From positions 154,006 through 218,005 of the forward strand of contig NZ_JALIFO010000014.1 of the NCBI RefSeq assembly GCF_022867805.1: a DNA stretch of 64,000 nt. The letters run 5' to 3'. This DNA is from Cuneatibacter sp. NSJ-177 (GTDB lineage: Bacteria; Bacillota; Clostridia; Lachnospirales; Lachnospiraceae). Of the stretch, positions 58,642 through 64,000 are shown piece by piece. The first letter of the stretch is position 1, and each line of letters opens with the position of its first letter. The notes under the pieces are model-generated. The model was not told the DNA's origin. It made no database searches and saw only the letters and a list, made by a program, of their open reading frames with translations. A program made the translations under genes and the position numbers.

Positions 58642-59855
58642 AAAACTTTCCTACGATTCTGGGCTTTGAGCTCCGGAACTATTTTAAGAACAAATCCTAC
58701 ATGATTTTAACGATCTTGATCGGCGTTTTAGCCATTGCCGCCATGTTCCTTCCAAGATTTTTCAACCTGTTCGGAGACGACAGCGGCGAGGATTCGGAAA
58801 GCCAGGATACCTATGCAGTTTACGATGAGTCCGGCGTGATTCCACAGGATCTGATCGCTTCCTTTTTCCCGGATACAGAAATTCGGACCGCCGCCAGCGC
58901 CGATGAGGTTCGAAGTCTTGTGGAGACTTCCGAGGCGGCAGCCGGCTTTGTCGTAACCTCTCCGACCGAGTACCAATACTATGTGTTCAACAAAACCATG
59001 GGCGACTCCGCCGGAATGGCGTTTACCTCTCTGATGCAGACCGCTTCCTTTATGAAGTACTGCTCCGACAATGGTTTGAACTTTACCGAGGTTCAGCAGC
59101 AAATGACTCCCGCCATCACTTACACCGAGAATATCCTTGGAAAAGATTCCGGCGAAAATTTCTGGTACTGCTACGGGCTGGTAATCCTGGTCTTTATGCT
59201 GATCATTCTCTACGGTGTGATGATCGCTACGTCCATCACACAGGAAAAGAGCAACCGCTCCATTGAGGTTCTGGTGACCAGCACCAATACGACGAGCCTG
59301 CTCTTCGGAAAAGTGATCGCCGGCGCTCTGGCCAGCTTGTTCCAGGTCGGTTTTGTGCTGGGCGGCGTGCTTCTCTCCTATGAGATCAACCGCAGTTTCT
59401 GGGGCGGACGGCTGGATTTTATCCTGCACATTCCCGGTGAAGTCCTGATCACCTTCGCTTTGTTCGGCCTGGGCGGCTTTCTCTTCTACGCCTTCCTGTA
59501 CGGTATGATGGGCGCTCTGGTCTCCAAGACCGAGGACATCAACAAGACGGCAGGAAATGTCCAGATGCTGATCATGGTCGTCTACTTCCTGGTGCTGTTC
59601 CAGATCCAGAATCCGGATGGCATCATCATGAAGGTGGCTTCGTTCCTTCCGTTCTCTTCCTACAGCGCCATGTTCGTGCGGATCGCCATGGGGAGCGTGA
59701 CGATGGTGGAGGTGGTAATCGCCTTTGGAATCCTGGTTCTCTCCATTTTAGGCGTGGGATATATCGGCGCCAAGGTTTACCGAAACAGCACTCTGCGGTA
59801 CGGAAATCCGCTGAAGCTGCGCCATGCGGTGAAAGGGGTATTCCGGAAGGGGTAA
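58638..59855 (+). CDS. ABC-2 type exporter permease (NatB-like)
   Basis: A 405-aa membrane protein. A first helix (about 22-42) is followed by a large outside loop (about 45-180), then five helices in the C-terminal half, including VILVFMLIILYGVMIATSITQEKSNRSIEVLVTSTNTTSLLFGKVIAGAL, which is typical of NatB/ABC2_membrane_3 proteins. It is the last gene of the padR operon and ends before the terminator at 59949. Confidence 0.92.
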   Translation: MKNFPTILGFELRNYFKNKSYMILTILIGVLAIAAMFLPRFFNLFGDDSGEDSESQDTYAVYDESGVIPQDLIASFFPDTEIRTAASADEVRSLVETSEAAAGFVVTSPTEYQYYVFNKTMGDSAGMAFTSLMQTASFMKYCSDNGLNFTEVQQQMTPAITYTENILGKDSGENFWYCYGLVILVFMLIILYGVMIATSITQEKSNRSIEVLVTSTNTTSLLFGKVIAGALASLFQVGFVLGGVLLSYEINRSFWGGRLDFILHIPGEVLITFALFGLGGFLFYAFLYGMMGALVSKTEDINKTAGNVQMLIMVVYFLVLFQIQNPDGIIMKVASFLPFSSYSAMFVRIAMGSVTMVEVVIAFGILVLSILGVGYIGAKVYRNSTLRYGNPLKLRHAVKGVFRKG

Positions 59856-59948
59856 CCTTTGAGGCAGTCCCGCATATCCCTGGGGAAATGTCTGCCAGCA
59901 AAAAGGAGAACCAAGCATCACTTTGTTCTAGTATAAGATTTGAATAGG

Positions 59949-59996
59949 AAAATGCCCAGCGTTCCAGATTAGATTTGAAACGCTGGGCATTTTTTG
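59949..59996. terminator. Bidirectional terminator between the exporter operon and the EamA gene
   Basis: A perfect 15-bp stem (AAAATGCCCAGCGTT and its complement) with a 15-nt loop and T-runs on both sides. Confidence 0.95.
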
Positions 59997-60104
59997 TTGG
60001 AATAAAACAGAGGTATTTAAGCTTGATCTTGAAGGTTGAATGCGTTTTTATAGTCCAGACGGCGATAGGGATCTCCCAATTTCTCCGGTCTTGGACAAGG
60101 GGCT

Positions 60105-61028
60105 TTATTGCCCGGATGCCTTCTCTGCCTGCTGAGGCTTCTTTTTCCCCCACCGTCCCTCTGAAATCAGCAGGCCGGCCAAGGTCAGTACCGTACCCAG
60201 AACTGCCATTGGCGTAATGGTCTCATGGAGGATCAATGCCGAGGTAATAACGGTGATGACCGGGACAGCATAGATGTAGACGCTCGTCTTCATGACACCC
60301 AAACGGCGGACCGCAAAGTTCCAGGTGACAAAACAAAGGGCGGATGCGCCGAAGCCCAGGAAAAGGATGTTGAACAAATTTCCCGGCGCTGCGAATCGGG
60401 CCAATTCCAGCCGGAAATCCATCAGGACCAACGCCGGTATCATAAAGATCAGGCCGTAAAAAAACGTCCGCCTGGTGGTCAAAACCGTAGAATAGCCCAG
60501 GTTACTGATCTTCCTTGTAAGGAGAGAATAAACGCCCCAGACAAAAGCGGCGGCAAACGCTAAAAAGTCGCCGAAGGGATTCAGGGAAAACTTCGTGCTG
60601 CCATTCCAGCTGATCAGCACAATCCCGCCGATGGCAGCCAGAAAACCGAGAAAGAAGTTCCACCGCAGCTTTTCCTCCTTCAGGATCAGATGTGTCAGCA
60701 GAGTGGCAAAAAAAGGCGAGACCGAGAGCACCACGCCGACGTTGGACGCCATGGTATAGGTCAGCGCGATATTTTCCAGGAGGTAGTATAATGTCACGCC
60801 GCAAATTCCGGCCCCGGCGAACAGCCATTCCTGTCTGCGGTCCGTGGGGCGAAACCTGCGCGGACAGACCAAAAACAGGGCCACGATCCCGATTAGGAAG
60901 CGAAAAAACAGGATCTCAACCGGCTGAAAATCCACCAGCAGCAGCTTGGTGGCAATAAAAGTAGTTCCCCAGATTAATATGGTCAGGCCAGCGGCAAGGT
61001 GGCCTGTGGATTCTTTGGTGCGATTCAT
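60105..61028 (-). CDS. EamA family (DMT superfamily) transporter
   Basis: A 307-aa membrane protein with ten helices in two EamA repeats: TILIWGTTFIATKLLLVDFQPVEILFFRFLIG in the first, FLAFAAAFVWGVYSLLTRKISNLG and AVPVITVITSALILHETITPMAVLGTVLTLAGLLIS in the second. Family members export amino acids or other metabolites; the substrate is unknown here. It is a single gene, terminated at 59949-59996. Confidence 0.93.
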   Translation of the reverse strand: MNRTKESTGHLAAGLTILIWGTTFIATKLLLVDFQPVEILFFRFLIGIVALFLVCPRRFRPTDRRQEWLFAGAGICGVTLYYLLENIALTYTMASNVGVVLSVSPFFATLLTHLILKEEKLRWNFFLGFLAAIGGIVLISWNGSTKFSLNPFGDFLAFAAAFVWGVYSLLTRKISNLGYSTVLTTRRTFFYGLIFMIPALVLMDFRLELARFAAPGNLFNILFLGFGASALCFVTWNFAVRRLGVMKTSVYIYAVPVITVITSALILHETITPMAVLGTVLTLAGLLISEGRWGKKKPQQAEKASGQ

Positions 61029-61197
61029 GGTTTTTCTTTCCTTTCCTAACGGTATAGGGTTGGATATACGCGTGTTTTAGATTTTATGCTGGAACGCTTT
61101 GGGTTCGGAAATTTTAAGGATAAAAAAAGAGAGTTTTGGCATTTCTGGCGGATCCGCGGGGCAGGCCTTAAAAATAGAGCTTGTTCAATTCTTGCTC

Positions 61198-61254
61198 CTT
61201 GCTCTGCTCCTTGAGTCTTGCTCTGTTTCTTGAGTCTTGCTCTGTTTCTTGAAC
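61198..61254. repeat. Three tandem 19-bp repeats
   Basis: CTTGCTCTGTTTCTTGAGT and two variants, at 61198-61216, 61217-61235 and 61236-61254, just upstream of the EamA gene region. Confidence 0.9.
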
Positions 61255-61937
61255 CCTTTTTGCACTATCAGAGTCATTTTCCGTGCAAGGCTTGGCCTGC
61301 ATTTTATTTTATCAGATGCACAAATACGGGTCTTGTAAAATATCAGCACTTTTACCCAAGGTCACTCTTACATGCTGGATTATAACATAAAATAAATAGG
61401 AAAAATAGTATTTTGTTGCGATGCGTATTGACAAACTCTGGTTCCTGGAACTGCTTCTCAAAAACTCAGGGTGTTTGATTGTTTGATCCCAAAATCTTAT
61501 TGTGATTTTTTCTGTGGGTGGCAATGGGAGCCATGGAACTGACCGTACGGAGAGCCCTGGTACTGCAAATATCTTTTGTTTTTAAAGAAATGCTTCTTAA
61601 TCCGTCGTAAAAGGAGATCGTATGATCAGAGGAGGCTAAGAAGAGGCCTTTTAACAAATAGTATGATAGAGAGAATAAAGTTGAAGTGCGGATTCCATGT
61701 CTGACTTTTCATTCTAGAATAAGCAAAAGCTCATTAGGAGTATCATGAAAAAGCTATTTTTATGATGCCGTGTATCATATCACATTGCTTTTCCGTTCAA
61801 CTATGTTAAATGATTGTTTCTACAAAGATAATCTAATCAAAACGCCATATCTAAAAGCCCATAGCGTAAAATATGCCTCCCATAAGCTGGAGTTCCCTTA
61901 GAAATATAATGTGCAGGGTTTCGATCAGATTTTGCAG

Positions 61938-61993
61938 GAATTAGCTTATCAGAATTAACTTATTAGAATTAGCTTATCAGAATTAGCTTTTTA
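61938..61993. repeat. Four tandem 14-bp repeats
   Basis: GAATTAGCTTATCA and variants at 61938-61951, 61952-61965, 61966-61979 and 61980-61993. They are intergenic; the function is unknown. Confidence 0.9.
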
Positions 61994-62089
61994 TGAATGA
62001 TTTGGATTAAGGAGGAATTTTAGAGAAAAGAGTGAGTTTCCACCCATTTCTCATCTCGACTTGGTTTTCGGCTCCAAGCTTTCCCCTGA

Positions 62090-62128
62090 AAAATAAAATA
62101 ACCGCGGAAACACGACGTTTCCACGGTT
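62090..62128 (-). terminator. Terminator following the tRNA 3' fragment
   Basis: AACCGTGGAAAC and GTTTCCGCGGTT form a 12-bp stem with one mismatch and a 5-nt loop, followed on the minus strand by ATTTTATTTTT. It is probably the native terminator of the tRNA gene whose 3' end lies next to it. Confidence 0.85.
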
Positions 62129-62137
62129 GTCCCAAAA

Positions 62138-62163
62138 TGATGAGCGATGGGGGATTCGAACCC
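62138..62163 (-). other. 3' fragment of a tRNA gene (predicted integration attachment site)
   Basis: On the minus strand GGGTTCGAATCCCCC, then ATCGCTC, A and TCA, is a tRNA T-loop, T-stem 3' strand, acceptor 3' strand and tail. Upstream bases do not form the rest of a tRNA, and the T-stem pairing breaks after three pairs. A tRNA 3' duplicate like this is what site-specific integration by a tyrosine integrase leaves behind. The tRNA identity is not clear. Confidence 0.7.
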
Positions 62164-62285
62164 AACATTCATATTAATAGGAAACAACGCATTTCCGACA
62201 TTTGGCTTAAAAGCGTGATTCTTTGATTTTTATTATTGAAAACCACTATTAAAAAGCCATAAAAATATGGTATTTTGTAGCAAAG

Positions 62286-62309
62286 TATGACACGAAATAT
62301 GACACGAAA
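62286..62309. repeat. Two perfect tandem 12-bp repeats near the attachment site
   Basis: TATGACACGAAA at 62286-62297 and again at 62298-62309, about 125 bp inside the predicted element end. Such repeats are often arm-type integrase sites; this is inferred. Confidence 0.8.
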
Positions 62310-62426
62310 CCTTCCAAGAAACTATAGCCTCGGCAAACTCCAAGGCTACCTTTAAATTCACTTATTCTATACTATCCTGATACCAGATGGAGGAGCGGTG
62401 GCAAGCCCGCCCTCCTCTGTCGATTC

Positions 62427-62681
62427 CTAAGCCATTCCGATGGCTTCTTTTAATTTCTTAACTTCCCCGTCCAGGTGGTTAACCTTCAAATGATACATTG
62501 TATTTGGCTGCAGTGTCTTCAATGCCTCATCCAGTTTTCGGTCCAGACTTAAATGACCTTCGGCTATTAGTTGGATATTTTTATTTGTTTCATTTTCCAA
62601 CGTGATTTCAACCTTTTTTAAACGCTTATCAATCTCTATTACTTTCTCCAAAATCATATCGAGCTTTTCGCTATCTGTCAT
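62427..62681 (-). CDS. 84-aa coiled-coil protein in the predicted element
   Basis: The start MTDSEKLDMILEKVIEIDKRLKK at ATG 62681 follows GGAGGGA; a start six codons upstream is possible but less supported. It is charged and nearly all coiled coil (heptad pattern at about 5-65), with no signal or membrane helix. Small proteins of the type 'DKLDMILEKV...IDKRLDKVE' are frequent in prophages and integrated elements of Clostridia; no function is known to me. Confidence 0.7.
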   Translation of the reverse strand: MTDSEKLDMILEKVIEIDKRLKKVEITLENETNKNIQLIAEGHLSLDRKLDEALKTLQPNTMYHLKVNHLDGEVKKLKEAIGMA

Positions 62682-62774
62682 CCCTATCCCTCCAACCAAT
62701 TTTAGATAAGACCTTGCCTCACTTCAGCATTTTCATTGCAGCATATTAAAACCATTCCATTGAGCATTTTTAAC

Positions 62775-62963
62775 CTATTCTGTTTGGATTTTTTCATCTA
62801 CGCAGTACATGATAAAGGCTGACAGTGACATCCCAGCATTCTTTGCTGCGTTCTGATATTTCGCTTTTTTCCCTTTATCCGCCATGACCGTAATTCGGTC
62901 ATATTTTTCCTTTTGGTATTCATTTACATACTTAAATGCTTCTTTTTTATCTGCAAACGCCAT
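62775..62963 (-). CDS. Small ribbon-helix-helix protein (Arc/antitoxin-like)
   Basis: A 62-aa protein starting MAFADKKEAFKYVNEYQKEKYDRITVMAD. The RHH pattern is YDRITVMAD (strand), KAKYQNAAKNAGM (helix 1) and SLSAFIMYCVDEKI (helix 2). GAGGTGGAGAAGGA precedes ATG 62963. Such proteins are found on plasmids, integrative elements and phages as DNA-binding regulators or antitoxins. No toxin gene is next to it, so an element regulator is the simpler reading. Confidence 0.7.
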   Translation of the reverse strand: MAFADKKEAFKYVNEYQKEKYDRITVMADKGKKAKYQNAAKNAGMSLSAFIMYCVDEKIQTE

Positions 62964-63071
62964 TCCTTCTCCACCTCATTTATACCTTACTACGTAAAAG
63001 CATTCTTGTAAATACGTATTTTTAAGCTTATTTATAAATATGCCTGCTCCAAAGGTACGAAGACAGAAGCA

Positions 63072-63102
63072 AAATAAGCCCCTGGGATCATTCCCAAGGG
63101 CT
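63072..63102 (-). terminator. Terminator of the lysin gene
   Basis: AAGCCC plus TGGGA pair with TCCCA plus GGGCTT around a four-base loop, and ATTTTGC follows on the minus strand, 29 nt after the lysin stop. Confidence 0.75.
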
Positions 63103-63130
63103 TCCCCTAAGCGTATGGAATTGCATACGT

Positions 63131-64000
63131 TTAAAATGTCTTGTCATAATTTCCCGCCAATGCCGCGAATGTCTGCTTCCCGCAGTGACCGTCCACTTCC
63201 AGGTCATCGGTGTCGGACTGGAACTGCCTGATCGCAGCTTCGCACCCGGAGCCACAGCTGCCGTCAAAGCCATCCGGATCATATCCCCGGCCGTACAGCA
63301 GGCCCTGCACGATCCGAACGTTATCGCCCTTGACTCCGCGCCTAACGGTCGCATAGGCCGCCTTAGTCTTGGTCCCGAAACTGCCATCCACAGCCAGACC
63401 GGCGCCGCAAGCATAATTAAGATATACCTGCATAGCCATGATTGCTGCCCGCCGGGTTGCTGGCCCGCAGGTTCCGTCAATCACCAATGGCTCACCGAGG
63501 CAGCCCTCCAGGTAGCTATTGAGCCAGCGTTGATAGGCCATCACCGGGGTATCTGGCACCGAGTGCTTGCGCTGGTATTCTTCGGATCTTAAAAAGCCCT
63601 GGCGGACCTCCTTGCGGCTCATCCCATCCCGCAGAGCAGTCACCCATCCCGCGGCGCCGGCGGCATCCGGCTCCCGGCTCAGGATCTCCCGATACAGCCC
63701 AGTTACATATTCCTGATTAGATTGTGTAACGTACGCGGGACGCCCATATCCAGCGATCTTACTATGATATAGGGCGTAACTCTTAAGCCATACGCCTCCT
63801 CCATTGGCTACCACGCCGGCACCGCCGGAGGTATTGCCTTCTACTGTATGTACCCGATCTTTTGTCACTTCTACCACAATGCCGGTATGGTTGATTCGGC
63901 TGGAGTTTTTGAAAAACACCACATCCCCCGGCAACGGATCGCTGGTGTGCCACTGCCCCCGATCCTTAAAATACTGCGCGGATGTTGGCGTGTAAGCAGC
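63131..64000 (-). CDS. CHAP/NlpC-type cell-wall lysin with DUF4214 and peptidoglycan-binding repeats, 5' end beyond window
   Basis: 289 residues are visible with no start before the right edge. The first 90 residues are the C-terminal part of a CHAP/NlpC-like amidase (LPGDVVFFKNSSRINHTGIVVEVTKDRVHTVEGNTS), with the catalytic His in NHTGIVVEV; the catalytic Cys lies outside the window. A DUF4214 segment follows (LYREILSREPDAAGAAGWVTALRDGMSRKEVRQGFL), then peptidoglycan-binding repeats (VDGSFGTKTKAAYA... and VDGHCGKQTFAAL). This is the layout of a phage or element endolysin. It lies inside the predicted integrated element. Confidence 0.85.
   Translation of the reverse strand, partial: AAYTPTSAQYFKDRGQWHTSDPLPGDVVFFKNSSRINHTGIVVEVTKDRVHTVEGNTSGGAGVVANGGGVWLKSYALYHSKIAGYGRPAYVTQSNQEYVTGLYREILSREPDAAGAAGWVTALRDGMSRKEVRQGFLRSEEYQRKHSVPDTPVMAYQRWLNSYLEGCLGEPLVIDGTCGPATRRAAIMAMQVYLNYACGAGLAVDGSFGTKTKAAYATVRRGVKGDNVRIVQGLLYGRGYDPDGFDGSCGSGCEAAIRQFQSDTDDLEVDGHCGKQTFAALAGNYDKTF

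Larger units (their letters stand above)
61029..62089. other. Long AT-rich intergenic region next to the element border
   Basis: No gene with a ribosome site and recognisable product is seen. It carries two sets of short tandem repeats and short unsupported frames. It is the chromosomal flank of the predicted attachment site. Confidence 0.5.

Noticed and set aside
61312..61657. Short minus-strand frames of 63-70 codons in the intergenic gap
   Set aside because: No ribosome sites, odd composition and no recognisable motif; could be remnants but there is no support.
62138..62230. A complete tRNA gene
   Set aside because: The matching 5' acceptor strand GAGCGAT and D/anticodon arms are absent; only the 3' part is present.
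1..64000. CRISPR arrays, rRNA genes or intact insertion sequences
   Set aside because: No regularly spaced palindromic repeats, rRNA-like stretches or transposase genes were seen in the window.

Overview
The window looks like a chromosomal segment of an anaerobic, spore-forming Firmicute of the class Clostridia, probably Lachnospiraceae-like. The reasons are the sporulation genes (spoIIAA-spoIIAB-sigF, spoVAA/AB/AC), a bacterial V/A-type ATPase operon, strong GGAGG ribosome sites, many ABC peptide importers with lipoprotein binding proteins, and GC-rich genes separated by AT-rich gaps. The gene content suggests a cell that lives on peptides, amino acids (histidine, possibly lysine or glutamate) and possibly purines.

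Layout: 1-6970 (minus) is a peptide/opine ABC import operon. It starts with an internally duplicated protein and ends in a DUF4438 gene cut by the window edge. A divergent Crp/Fnr-type regulator (7256-7966) faces it across a perfect 22-bp dyad centred near -41 of the operon promoter. 8111-11740 (minus) is a three-subunit molybdenum hydroxylase of the xanthine dehydrogenase type behind a consensus sigma-54 promoter. 12066-20971 (minus) is a histidine-degradation region in three units: hutU-hutI, a 956-aa SARP/BTAD-ATPase-TPR regulator, and ftcD-fchA-hutD. hutH is not in the window. The promoters of hutU and ftcD have the same unusual design: two TTGACG-type repeats 11 bp apart, the inner one 10 nt from TATAAT. 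This matches how SARP activators bind, so I infer the regulator controls both units. 21133-29703 (minus) is a nine-gene V-type ATPase operon.

30430-32154 (plus) holds a KamA-like radical SAM enzyme with a long leader, then a MarR regulator with its own promoter. 32207-40341 (minus) is a second peptide ABC importer and two M24 aminopeptidases; a strong promoter overlapped by an 18-bp dyad lies upstream of the peptidases. 41323-48698 (plus) encodes two large exported proteins, one probably wall-anchored and one a lipoprotein. Each has two related zinc-protease-like modules, and one of the four modules has lost its active-site residues. 48874-50799 is a hybrid sensor kinase.

51185-54797 (minus) is the sporulation block, in which spoVAC is separated by a terminator from spoVAA-spoVAB and is followed by a 62-aa protein instead of spoVAD/spoVAE. 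It also holds a 53-aa membrane protein gene too short for usual ORF calling. 54981-56483 encodes a zinc-ribbon TPR protein and a 46-aa partner. 56771-59855 (plus) is a PadR-DUF2812-ABC exporter operon with a 40-bp palindromic operator. 60105-61028 is an EamA-type transporter. From about 62140 to the right edge the sequence looks like the end of an integrated element: a 3' tRNA fragment followed by its terminator, tandem 12-bp repeats, two small phage-like genes and a lysin that runs off the window.
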